This document shows positions 45,806-51,832 of a stretch of DNA of 64,000 nucleotides, piece after piece. Numbering within the stretch: the stretch's first letter is position 1; every line of letters begins with the position of its first letter. The notes below the pieces were generated by a model. That model was given only the letters and a program-made list of their open reading frames with translations, was not told the origin of the DNA and ran no database searches. Source of the stretch: Cerasicoccus sp. TK19100 (GTDB lineage Bacteria > Verrucomicrobiota > Verrucomicrobiia > Opitutales > Cerasicoccaceae); contig NZ_JAPWDU010000006.1 in the NCBI RefSeq assembly GCF_027257155.1, positions 483,431-547,430 of the forward strand, given 5' to 3'. Both the position numbers and the translations under genes were made by a program.

Positions 45806-46628
45806 GGCGGTAAATGGCATCAGCCATGCGGACGGCGCGCTGGTTGGCTTGCAGGTCGTGAACGCGGATGATGTCCGCGCCTTGTTGCACGCCAGCCACG
45901 CTGGTCGCAAGCGTGCCTTCCAGGCGTTGATCCACGTCGAGGTCGAGCGTTTTGCCGATCACGGATTTGCGCGAGGCTCCGAGGAGTAGTGGGAAGCCGA
46001 GTGAACGAAGTTCGCCGAGTCGGCGCATCAGCTCGAGGTTTTGGGCAACGCTTTTACCAAAGCCGATACCGGGATCGAGCACGATGAGGGCGGCATCGAC
46101 GCCGGCCCCGGTCGCGATATTCACGGACTGTTCGAGGAAGCGCTTTACCTCGCTAACGATGTCGCCGGTGTATTCCGCGCCGCGTCCGTTGTGCATGAGA
46201 ACAGCACCGGCGCCAAACTCCGCCACGGTTTCGGCCATGGCTGGATCGTGTTGGAACCCCCAGATATCGTTGACCACATGGGCACCCGCTTCCAGCGCTT
46301 TGCGGGCGACGGCTGCCTTGTAGGTATCGACCGAAATGGGGACTTCCAGTGTCTCCGTTAGCGCCGATAGCACGGGCAGCAGACGCGCGATTTCCTCTTT
46401 TGCCGGGATAGTGTCCGCACCCGGTCGGGTGGATTCTGCCCCGACATCGATCATGTCTGCGCCTTCACGGACCATCGCTTGCGCCTGGGCCAAGGCGTCG
46501 ATTGGCGAGAGATACTGCCCGCCGTCGGAAAAGGAATCGGGCGTCACGTTGAGAATGCCCATCAGGTAGGTGCGCGCACCCCACACGGGTGGAGCCCAGC
46601 GGCGGGTGCTTAGATCAGGCGTGCCCAT
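45798..46628 (-). CDS. folP: Dihydropteroate synthase
   Basis: Joins HMPt-PP and p-aminobenzoate; the sulfonamide target. 276 residues. LMGILNVTPDSFSDGG, GADMIDVGAESTRPGA, VVNDIWGFQHD, LDPGIGFGKSVAQN, LGASRKS and IIRVHD are the standard substrate-binding loops. Its 5' end overlaps the 3' end of the ABC permease gene by 14 nt, suggesting one transcript permease-folP-folB behind the ATPase. Confidence 0.96.
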   Translation of the reverse strand: MGTPDLSTRRWAPPVWGARTYLMGILNVTPDSFSDGGQYLSPIDALAQAQAMVREGADMIDVGAESTRPGADTIPAKEEIARLLPVLSALTETLEVPISVDTYKAAVARKALEAGAHVVNDIWGFQHDPAMAETVAEFGAGAVLMHNGRGAEYTGDIVSEVKRFLEQSVNIATGAGVDAALIVLDPGIGFGKSVAQNLELMRRLGELRSLGFPLLLGASRKSVIGKTLDLDVDQRLEGTLATSVAGVQQGADIIRVHDLQANQRAVRMADAIYRHG

Positions 46629-47385
46629 GTTCGTTGTCGTGCCAGTGCATTAGGGTCCACGCGGAAATGGCATGCACCGCGCCGGCCATGACGACGCCGA
46701 GCGCCGCGGCCAGTAGGCAAAGTGCGGTGGCACCGGCGTAGTTTTGCGCGACATAATATTCACCCAACAAGCGGCCGAGGCCGGGCTTGCTCGCCAGCAG
46801 GCCTTGCAGGTAATCCGTGGTGATCGCGGCCATTGGCGCGTAAATCGCCGCACGTTTAAATGCAGTCATCAGTTGGGGCAAGGCGTGCGGCAGGCGCAGC
46901 ATGGTGATCTCCTGCCAGTAACTGGCGCGGTAGGTCTTAAATAGATCCAGTAACGACTTGTCCGTGGCGAGCAGGGCAGGGGTCGCGACCGACACGACGG
47001 GGAAAAAGCACGCAATAGTGGTCACGATCAGTAACACGAGAAAGCTTGGCAGCGGGCTTATGATTACCAAGGGGGCCAGCGCGAAAACCGGGGCCATGCG
47101 GCCAATCGTCATCCACGGAGCTAAGGCGAGGCGCAGGCCCTGATAGGTCATGAGCGCGATCGCGGTGAGCACCCCGAAAGTAACGGCGAGCAGGAAACCA
47201 AGCACCATCGCTGCGGTGTCAACCCCCAGCGCGGCGAACAACGCGCCACGGTCGGCCCACAACGCGTTAAAGGTGGCCAGCGGGCCGGGAAAGGAGTTCA
47301 GCTCGGTGTCGATCAGCGCGAGCAGTGTCCATACGATGAGTGCCAGGGCGGCGACGATAATGGGCAAAATAAATTTTAAGCTCAT
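46615..47385 (-). CDS. ABC transporter permease (SsuC/TauC/ThiX type)
   Basis: 256 residues with about six membrane helices and the binding-protein-dependent permease fold. The EAA-like loop is YRASYWQEITMLRLPHALPQL. Family members import sulfonates, nitrate or thiamine precursors; no substrate-binding protein is encoded here, so the substrate is unknown. Overlaps the ATPase gene (4 nt) and folP (14 nt). Confidence 0.85.
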   Translation of the reverse strand: MSLKFILPIIVAALALIVWTLLALIDTELNSFPGPLATFNALWADRGALFAALGVDTAAMVLGFLLAVTFGVLTAIALMTYQGLRLALAPWMTIGRMAPVFALAPLVIISPLPSFLVLLIVTTIACFFPVVSVATPALLATDKSLLDLFKTYRASYWQEITMLRLPHALPQLMTAFKRAAIYAPMAAITTDYLQGLLASKPGLGRLLGEYYVAQNYAGATALCLLAAALGVVMAGAVHAISAWTLMHWHDNEHGHA

Positions 47386-48152
47386 GCCTTTTTGGCGTCC
47401 TCCTGCACGCGGTTGAGGGCATTGCGCACCTGATTCACGGATTCTTGAAAAGCGTCGGTTTCACGCCAGGCCAGTTTACGCGGGTAAAGTTCGGGGACGT
47501 CGATAACCTCCGCAATGCGTCCGGGGTTGGCGGCGAGCACGACTACGCGGTTTGCCAGGAAGACTGCCTCTGCCGTTGAGTGGGTGACCAGGCACGCGGA
47601 AAAGTGGTGCTTTTGCCGAACCTTCATGAGGTCGACCGAGAGTTTGTTGCGGGTGATGGCGTCGACCGCGGCAAAGGGCTCATCGAGCAAAAGGCAGCGC
47701 GGCTGGGTGACGAGTCCTCGGGCCAGGGCGGTGCGTATTTTCATACCCGCGCTCAACTGTAGCGGAAAGCGTTCGGAAACGTGGTTGATTTCCCACACCT
47801 TGAGGACGTCCTTGACGCGTTCTTGAACCAAATCCGGGCTGACGCCCTTGAGCCGGAGTGGCAGGCCGACGTTGCTCCCCACGGATCGCCAGGGCAGCAG
47901 CGCTGGTTCCTGGAAGATAAAAGACGCCCGGTGTGGGTCTTTTTCGCCCCCGGCAAACGAAATTTTGCCAGCGGTGAGCGGAGTTAGCCCCGCTATCAGT
48001 CGGAGAATCGTGGATTTCCCGCAGCCGCGAGGGCCGATAAAGGCAATGAAATCCTCATTGTCGATATCGATGGAGAAATTTTCCAGGACTGCATTCCCGT
48101 TGGCATAGCGTTTGCTAACGTTTTCAATCCGCAGTTGTGGCTCAGTCGTCAT
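47382..48152 (-). CDS. ABC transporter ATP-binding protein (SsuB/TauB/ThiZ type)
   Basis: 256 residues. Walker A is GPRGCGKST, with Arg where the family usually has Ser; Q-loop FQEPALLPW; signature LSAGMKIRTALARGL (LSAGM replaces the usual LSGGM); Walker B CLLLDEPFAAVD; H-loop VTHST. It energises the neighbouring permease. First gene of the ABC-folP-folB run. Confidence 0.88.
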   Translation of the reverse strand: MTTEPQLRIENVSKRYANGNAVLENFSIDIDNEDFIAFIGPRGCGKSTILRLIAGLTPLTAGKISFAGGEKDPHRASFIFQEPALLPWRSVGSNVGLPLRLKGVSPDLVQERVKDVLKVWEINHVSERFPLQLSAGMKIRTALARGLVTQPRCLLLDEPFAAVDAITRNKLSVDLMKVRQKHHFSACLVTHSTAEAVFLANRVVVLAANPGRIAEVIDVPELYPRKLAWRETDAFQESVNQVRNALNRVQEDAKKA

Positions 48153-48302
48153 TCGCGAACAGGATGCATAAAGTTCTGATTAGCAGTCGGCAAGGCGTAA
48201 CGAGCGAAACCTAGCATGTGTCGTTCCTTATGCAACGCTTAGGTGAAGATTAAAAAATCACTTGAGTTAACGTAATAAATGGCTTCTCTGCATCATCCTT
48301 TT
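48153..48302. other. Divergent intergenic region before the RNA island
   Basis: Leaves the ABC ATPase start on one side and a 49-codon frame on the other. AT-rich near 48250; no confident promoter. It marks the left edge of a 3.6-kb stretch poor in protein genes. Confidence 0.35.
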
Positions 48303-48452
48303 ATGAAAACCGCAATAAATACATCCACCACTCCAGCCGCTCACTCCGGCGCTCTTAAGCGCTGCGCCAGTGTTCTTTGGCAGGTATCACGTCGTTTGGG
48401 CGTGCTGTGCTGGGCGATCGGCGTTGCGGTAATTAACCTCGGTGAGCACTAG
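48303..48452 (+). CDS. Possible 49-residue small membrane protein
   Basis: Reads MKTAINTSTTPAAHSGALKR, then a hydrophobic segment (LGVLCWAIGVAVINLGEH). A basic N-terminus and one membrane-length helix fit a small inner-membrane protein. No ribosome-binding site or family is recognised, and it lies in the RNA-rich island, so it may be chance. Confidence 0.35.
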   Translation: MKTAINTSTTPAAHSGALKRCASVLWQVSRRLGVLCWAIGVAVINLGEH

Positions 48453-48592
48453 GTAGCATTGCCGATCAGGCTTTAATCAGGCTTGGAGGAAAGATAAATT
48501 TTCGCCGTTGACGCAGCGCGTTAATGGATTTTTATCAGAATCTTTCACGAACAATGATCACGCGACTCACAGTTTCATCCTGCTTAGAGGGA

Positions 48593-48758
48593 TCCCATCA
48601 GGATTTTATCCAGAATCCGCAATGGGTCGGCTATAGCCTGATGGGACGGGGCCAGCGTGTGCTGCAATCAACATTACGACTACGCAATAAGCGATAGAAG
48701 CAATAAAACACACACTTTCGACTGGCCCGGATAGCACCCAATGCTCCCGGGTTTTTTT
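48593..48758 (+). ncRNA. Candidate structured RNA ending in a terminator
   Basis: A perfect 10-bp helix (48593-48602 with 48637-48646, CCATCAGG/CCTGATGG core) encloses smaller hairpins. About 80 nt on, CCCGG (48726-48730) and CCGGG (48747-48751) with inner AGCA/TGCT form a hairpin followed by seven Ts. There is no open reading frame of note. The 5' end is unknown. Family not recognised. Confidence 0.45.
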
Positions 48759-48866
48759 GTGCGCTACTGACGGCGCTGACTTGCAAAAACTGCAATTTGG
48801 CCGCCCAGGCGGAGCTTTGTTTAGTGATTTAAAATAATATAAAATAAAAAATTTTAATATTTTTAT

Positions 48867-48902
48867 TTGACAGATGATTTTCGCTCAGATTTTATTCCGA
48901 GC
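48867..48902 (+). promoter_or_regulatory. Sigma-70-type promoter in the RNA island
   Basis: A consensus -35 TTGACA at 48867-48872, 17-nt spacer and -10-like TTTTAT at about 48890-48895, preceded by a very AT-rich stretch (48825-48866) like an UP element. It would start transcription near 48903. Confidence 0.5.
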
Positions 48903-49152
48903 ATTCCAGCCAACTACGTCATGCAATATTTTAACCACATACCATCCTGTTTCGAGCGATTCGGAGACTCCGGCGATTTAATCGCCAGCGAGCCGAAGTC
49001 AGCTTGGGCAGGTATTCGCCAATCGGCGAGGGGTGGTGCTTCACCCAGGCTGCAATTACGCAGCCAACGGTTTATGAAGGAATAACTGAAATGAGTTATC
49101 TTTTTACCAGTGAAGCCCGAGTCGTCCCACCAAAAGCACTCGGGCATTTTTT
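48903..49152 (+). ncRNA. Candidate 250-nt structured RNA with its own promoter and terminator
   Basis: Between the promoter at 48867 and a terminator (GCCCGAGT 49115-49122 with ACTCGGGC 49138-49145, then A and six Ts) lie at least five consecutive hairpins: CGGAG/CTCCG at 48962-48972, GGCGAT/ATCGCC at 48972-48986, CGCC/GGCG at 49017-49028, GGGTG/CACCC at 49031-49046 and GGCTGC/GCAGCC at 49048-49065. A frame starting ATG 49091 (66 codons, AAGGA upstream) runs through the terminator, so this could be an attenuated leader rather than a free RNA. Does not match a riboswitch I know. Confidence 0.45.
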
Positions 49153-49299
49153 GTCTTTAAAGCAACAGTTGAACGGCGCCCTGGCCGCCCAATGTCAGGT
49201 GAAACGTCTCGTAAAAGGCGTCCAAACCGCGCAACCGGCCATTCCCGGAAACCGCGAGAGGGGCGAAACATGCAGTGCTTTATATATGTAATATTAAGA

Positions 49300-49328
49300 C
49301 CGCGCACGTCTGGTAATGGCGTGCGCGG
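49300..49328 (+). terminator. GC-rich hairpin in the RNA island
   Basis: CCGCGCACG (49300-49308) pairs perfectly with CGTGCGCGG (49320-49328). The downstream CTTATT is only weakly T-rich, so terminator function is moderately likely. Confidence 0.45.
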
Positions 49329-49351
49329 CTTATTCAGATGAGAGGAATTTA

Positions 49352-49687
49352 CTAATGTGAATGGGCGTGTTCTCGAATTGGAAGCTGTTGAATGGAAAAA
49401 CCACAGCATCCCCCTAAAGTTATAAATGAGAATCTCTTATTGTCCCACCATATTGTGGGGGGTGTGAAAACATCGAACAGTAGATTCGAGCTTGGTTGTG
49501 ATAATGGTGTATCCCAATGGCAGGGTTCTTTTGGAATGTTTGGCAATTCGACCGGAATGTATTCGCCGCCCGTGAATATTAAATCGGCTGGTCGGTGGCT
49601 ATTCGCCTTATTTTTTAAGTGAGCGCCGTACACGAATGCGCACATTAGCATAGTTAGGCTAAATGTTAGAAATCCCCATGTTTTCAT
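49352..49687 (-). CDS. Small membrane-anchored hypothetical protein
   Basis: 111 residues, the only plausible ordinary protein gene in the island and on the strand opposite the tRNAs. Begins MKTWGFLTFSLTMLMCAFVYG, a signal or anchor. The later segment SNLLFDVFTPPTIWWDNKRF resembles a motif (FDVFTPP followed by aromatic residues) that I associate with Opitutia envelope proteins, here apparently truncated. Function unknown. Confidence 0.55.
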   Translation of the reverse strand: MKTWGFLTFSLTMLMCAFVYGAHLKNKANSHRPADLIFTGGEYIPVELPNIPKEPCHWDTPLSQPSSNLLFDVFTPPTIWWDNKRFSFITLGGCCGFSIQQLPIREHAHSH

Positions 49688-49723
49688 TAGTCAAATTTTA
49701 CATGATATATCACTTATCCAAGT

Positions 49724-49797
49724 GGGAAGATGGTGTAGCGGCAACACGTGAGTCTCCAAAACTTGAGCCGGAGGTTCGACTCCTTCTCTTCCTGCCA
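49724..49797 (+). tRNA. tRNA-Trp (CCA)
   Basis: 74 nt with encoded CCA. Acceptor GGGAAGA/TCTTCCT (one G-T), D stem GTGT/ACAC, anticodon loop CTCCAAA giving CCA, T stem GGAGG/CCTTC with TTCGACT loop. First of the array; a weak promoter (TTTTCA, 17 nt, GATATA) lies at 49681-49709. Confidence 0.88.
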
Positions 49798-49855
49798 ACC
49801 AAGGCGTGCCTTGGAACCGAGAAACTGCGTTTCTCACGTATTGAACTGAATTAGT

Positions 49856-49931
49856 GGGGCGGTGGTATAGGTGGTCTGCACGCCTGGTTGAAGCCTAGGA
49901 GGCCGTGGTTCGATTCCGCGCCAACCCACCA
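49856..49931 (+). tRNA. tRNA-Phe (GAA), somewhat degenerate
   Basis: 76 nt with CCA. Anticodon stem CCTGG/CTAGG, loop TTGAAGC, anticodon GAA. T arm CGTGG TTCGATT CCGCG is sound. Two mismatches in the acceptor stem and one in the D stem suggest relaxed selection. Confidence 0.75.
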
Positions 49932-49935
49932 ATCT

Positions 49936-50024
49936 GGACCGGTAGCCCGTAATTGGTAGCGGCGGCGGACTGTAAACCCGTTGGTCACCGACCCTTGCTG
50001 GTTCGAGTCCAGCCCTGTCCACCA
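49936..50024 (+). tRNA. tRNA-Tyr (GTA)
   Basis: 89 nt with CCA and a long class II variable arm (GGTC/GACC stem), as expected for bacterial tRNA-Tyr. Loop CTGTAAA gives GTA; T arm GCTGG TTCGAGT CCAGC is perfect. One acceptor and one anticodon-stem mismatch. It is 4 nt after tRNA-Phe. Confidence 0.88.
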
Positions 50025-50036
50025 TATTTGAAGAGG

Positions 50037-50086
50037 CTCGGCGTATGATAAACGTCGGGCATTTCTGTAATTCACCTAAATGACCT
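50037..50086 (+). repeat. Repeated spacer element in the tRNA array, copy A
   Basis: About 50 nt (GTATGATAAAC..CG..CATT.CTGTAATTCACC..ACCTGCT) that recurs with changes at 50588-50636 (CATGATAATC..GTGTAATTCACC.ACCTGCT). Each copy sits just after a tRNA (Tyr, Cys). A fainter TAATTCAC occurs near 50791. Might be a processing site, promoter or leftover of array duplication. A hairpin TGCGATA/TATCGCA follows copy A at 50089-50106. Confidence 0.55.
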
Positions 50087-50139
50087 GCTGCGATAGACTT
50101 ATCGCAAGGAACTAACGCAAGTAGCTTATCAGCTAGCCT

Positions 50140-50207
50140 GCCGCCGTCTGTGTTGGAAAACCAGGAAATGGCCCTCTGCCAGGGTGCGGAGATAACCAGA
50201 CGGCGGC
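50140..50207 (+). ncRNA. Candidate 68-nt structured RNA between tRNA-Tyr and tRNA-Glu
   Basis: An 11-bp perfect closing helix (GCCGCCGTCTG 50140-50150 with CAGACGGCGGC 50197-50207) encloses smaller helices CCA/TGG (50161-50171) and CCCT/AGGG (50172-50184), followed by AAATTTTTA. Not a tRNA. Family not recognised. Confidence 0.5.
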
Positions 50208-50219
50208 GCAAATTTTTAT

Positions 50220-50297
50220 GGCGCAGTAGGCAAATTGGTTAAAGCCAGCGGTTTTTCAAATCGTTGAATGCGGGTTCGAGTCCCGTCTGCGCTTCCA
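50220..50297 (+). tRNA. tRNA-Glu (TTC)
   Basis: 78 nt with CCA. Acceptor GGCGCAG/CTGCGCT (G1-T72 wobble), D stem GGC/GCC, anticodon loop TTTTCAA giving TTC, T arm GCGGG TTCGAGT CCCGT. Confidence 0.82.
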
Positions 50298-50303
50298 TGT
50301 TTC

Positions 50304-50378
50304 GGCTGCATCGTCCAGTGGTTAGGACAACGCATTGTCTATGCGAAAACGCCGGTTCGATTCCGGCTGTGCCCGCCA
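50304..50378 (+). tRNA. tRNA-Asp (GTC)
   Basis: 75 nt with CCA. D stem GTCC/GGAC, anticodon loop TTGTCTA giving GTC, T arm GCCGG TTCGATT CCGGC. The acceptor stem has one mismatch and two G-T pairs. Confidence 0.82.
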
Positions 50379-50383
50379 TTTTT

Positions 50384-50458
50384 TACGGGATAGTGTAGCT
50401 GGCAACACCGCAGATTTTGAATCTGCTATCGGAGGTTCAAGCCCTTCTCCCGTAGCCA
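50384..50458 (+). tRNA. tRNA-Gln (TTG)
   Basis: 75 nt with CCA. Acceptor TACGGGA/TCCCGTA fully paired, D stem GTGT/ACAC, anticodon stem GCAGA/TCTGC with loop TTTTGAA giving TTG, T loop TTCAAGC. Confidence 0.9.
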
Positions 50459-50501
50459 CTATTTAATTCCGAATTCCGCAATCCGAATTCCGCAATATTT
50501 C

Positions 50502-50577
50502 GGCGCTGATCCCCAATGGCGAGGGCGCGGGCCTGCAAAGTCCGCTCTACCGAGTTCGAATCCCGGCGGCGCCTCCA
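50502..50577 (+). tRNA. tRNA-Cys (GCA)
   Basis: 76 nt with CCA. Acceptor GGCGCTG/CGGCGCC (one G-T), anticodon loop CTGCAAA giving GCA, T loop TTCGAAT with one T-stem mismatch. The 43-nt spacer before it has a direct repeat CCGAATTCCGCAAT. Confidence 0.85.
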
Positions 50578-50587
50578 CTTCAAGATT

Positions 50588-50636
50588 CATACCGCATGAT
50601 AATCTAGCGGCGATTGTGTAATTCACCACCTGCTTC
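50588..50636 (+). repeat. Repeated spacer element in the tRNA array, copy B
   Basis: Partner of 50037-50086. It is followed by a 9-bp hairpin TGCTTCATA/TATGAAGCA at 50629-50665 and short palindromes (CCCGGTTTCGGG, TTTCGCGAAA, GAGCGGTCGCTC) up to about 50760. Confidence 0.5.
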
Positions 50637-50807
50637 ATACTGAATATACTGAGGTTATGAAGCATACTGAACTGCTAAATATGAAAACCACCATGATGTA
50701 TAAACTGCACTTAAACTCATCCCCGGTTTCGGGTTATTTCGCGAAAGAGCGGTCGCTCATCGTGAAGTTGTCCGGGCATAGGTGATAAGCTAATTCACAC
50801 AATAATC

Positions 50808-50933
50808 GCATAGCCGAACATTGAATAAGAAACGAGATATGATTCGTCTTCAGCGGGCTCAGACATGATCAGAATCGGGACCAGTCCATCTCTATAAAAC
50901 CCATCTCGTAGTGTCATTCAACGCCGGCTATGC
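50808..50933 (+). ncRNA. Candidate 126-nt structured RNA in the tRNA array
   Basis: Four nested helices: GCATAGCCG/CGGCTATGC (50808-50816 with 50925-50933), TTGAAT/ATTCAA (50821-50826 with 50916-50921), ACGAGAT/ATCTCGT (50832-50838 with 50903-50909) and GATTC/GAATC (50841-50845 with 50872-50876). Together they make a long, interrupted stem with an irregular head, hard to explain by chance. No open reading frame. Not a known RNA that I can name. Confidence 0.6.
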
Positions 50934-51099
50934 TTAGCCCCGGTCATTCAAAGACCACATGAATTTCTGCGTGCTCAGTGCACGAAATAAAACACTTTCC
51001 ACATTGGTCGACGGCGGCGTTTCGCGTCCGGAGTCGGGCTTGTCGATTCGCCGTTCCGTTCAGGCATTCTAAACGATGTGAGAAAAACCATAGGCAACG

Positions 51100-51173
51100 G
51101 AAGGTATAGCTCAGTGGTAGAGCAGCTCGCAGTCAGCGAGTGCGCGGCGGTTCGATTCCGCTTATCTTCGCCA
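51100..51173 (+). tRNA. tRNA-Asp-like (GTC) with A at position 33
   Basis: 74 nt with CCA. Acceptor GAAGGTA/TATCTTC, D stem GCTC/GAGC, T arm GGCGG TTCGATT CCGCT are good. Anticodon stem GCTCG/CGAGT leaves the loop CAGTCAG, so the anticodon is GTC but position 33 is A, not the near-universal T. C32-G38 could pair, tightening the loop to five. May be non-functional or have a special role. Confidence 0.65.
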
Positions 51174-51176
51174 AGA

Positions 51177-51249
51177 GAACTGTTAGCTCAGTTGGTAGAG
51201 CAGTGGATCGAAAATCCATCTGTCTCGGGTTCGATTCCCGAACAGCAAT
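51177..51249 (+). tRNA. tRNA-Phe-like (GAA) with C at position 33 and poor acceptor stem
   Basis: D stem GCTC/GAGC, anticodon stem GTGGA/TCCAT with loop TCGAAAA (GAA, C33) and T arm CGGG TTCGATT CCCG are present, but only four acceptor pairs form (CTGT/ACAG) and no CCA is encoded. Lies 3 nt after the preceding tRNA. Probably a decayed tRNA or a tRNA-like RNA. Confidence 0.5.
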
Positions 51250-51250
51250 C

Positions 51251-51328
51251 GGAAAAGTAGTGCAGTCAGGTTAGCACACTGGTCTCGTAAACCAGAGGTC
51301 GAGGGTTCGAATCCCTCCTTATCCTCCA
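51251..51328 (+). tRNA. tRNA-Thr (CGT)
   Basis: 78 nt with CCA. Acceptor GGAAAAG/CTTATCC (one mismatch), D stem GTGC/GCAC, anticodon stem CTGGT/ACCAG with loop CTCGTAA giving CGT, T arm GAGGG TTCGAAT CCCTC. Last clear tRNA of the array. Confidence 0.88.
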
Positions 51329-51381
51329 AAAGGAAGTCACGGTTAAGACTCTAAAAAAGCCACTAGCCTAAGGAGCTAGCA

Positions 51382-51404
51382 ATGCAAGTACGAGAGGAAC
51401 GCAT
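51382..51404 (+). other. Hairpin carrying the universal sarcin-ricin loop sequence
   Basis: 51387-51398 is AGTACGAGAGGA, exactly the universally conserved 12 nt of the 23S rRNA sarcin-ricin loop. It is held in a hairpin by ATGC (51382-51385) and GCAT (51401-51404), with a GAGA tetraloop closed by C-G and the AGTA/GAA bulged-G motif. No other 23S rRNA sequence was noticed around it. It lies 54 nt after tRNA-Thr on the same strand. Confidence 0.6.
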
Positions 51405-51832
51405 GCCCAAAAGAAGCCCAAGGGGAGACCCGGGTATTACGTGAAAGACCGGCGGCGGATTGATTAGCAATAATCTCTCTGTCGCCAGCGCCGCGGCCGC
51501 TAGCGTTTGCGCGGATACCGGTTGCTGCTTGGTTGGGGGAGACCGCGGCGTCTATGGCGCGGCGACGGGTATGGATGCGATTGGGGCGCGCCTGAGGGTG
51601 CTCCTTTCGCGGAAATACTCTGCGTCGCAAAGTAGACGCCAATGTTGAACCCATCCAACCGGCTTCCTTAAGCGCGGACCCGCGAGTTCGCCGCGTGGCT
51701 GATCGTTTTGCCCGACTCTCCGCGGGCCCACTTTTAATTTAATGGCGAATAGCTAATGGCGGATGGCGAATGAATTTTCGTCATTCGTCATTCTCAATTC
51801 GCCATCAACCAAAACCTCAACCCAACACGAAA
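51405..51832. other. Intergenic region after the tRNA array
   Basis: GC-rich DNA without a supported gene. Frames here (for example 51376-51654, minus) have no start signal or family. Simple repeats GGCGAAT/GCTAATGGCGGATGGCG occur just before the SPFH gene (51741-51805). Confidence 0.35.

Noticed and set aside
49004..49291. 95-codon frame in the RNA island
   Set aside because: It reads through a strong terminator hairpin at 49115-49152 and overlaps several hairpins. Kept only as a possible attenuated frame, not called as a gene.
49834..50211. 125-codon minus-strand frame with text like AGLEPARVGDQRVYSPPP
   Set aside because: It is the antisense of tRNA-Phe and tRNA-Tyr. This is a well-known false-protein pattern over tRNA genes.
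50459..50665. 68-codon minus-strand frame
   Set aside because: Antisense of tRNA-Cys and its spacers; no start signal.
50657..50785. 42-codon frame starting MKHTELLNMKTTMMYK
   Set aside because: It overlaps a hairpin and several palindromes and has no supporting signal.
48153..51832. Prophage
   Set aside because: tRNAs and AT-rich DNA suggested it, but no integrase, capsid, tail or lysis gene is visible.
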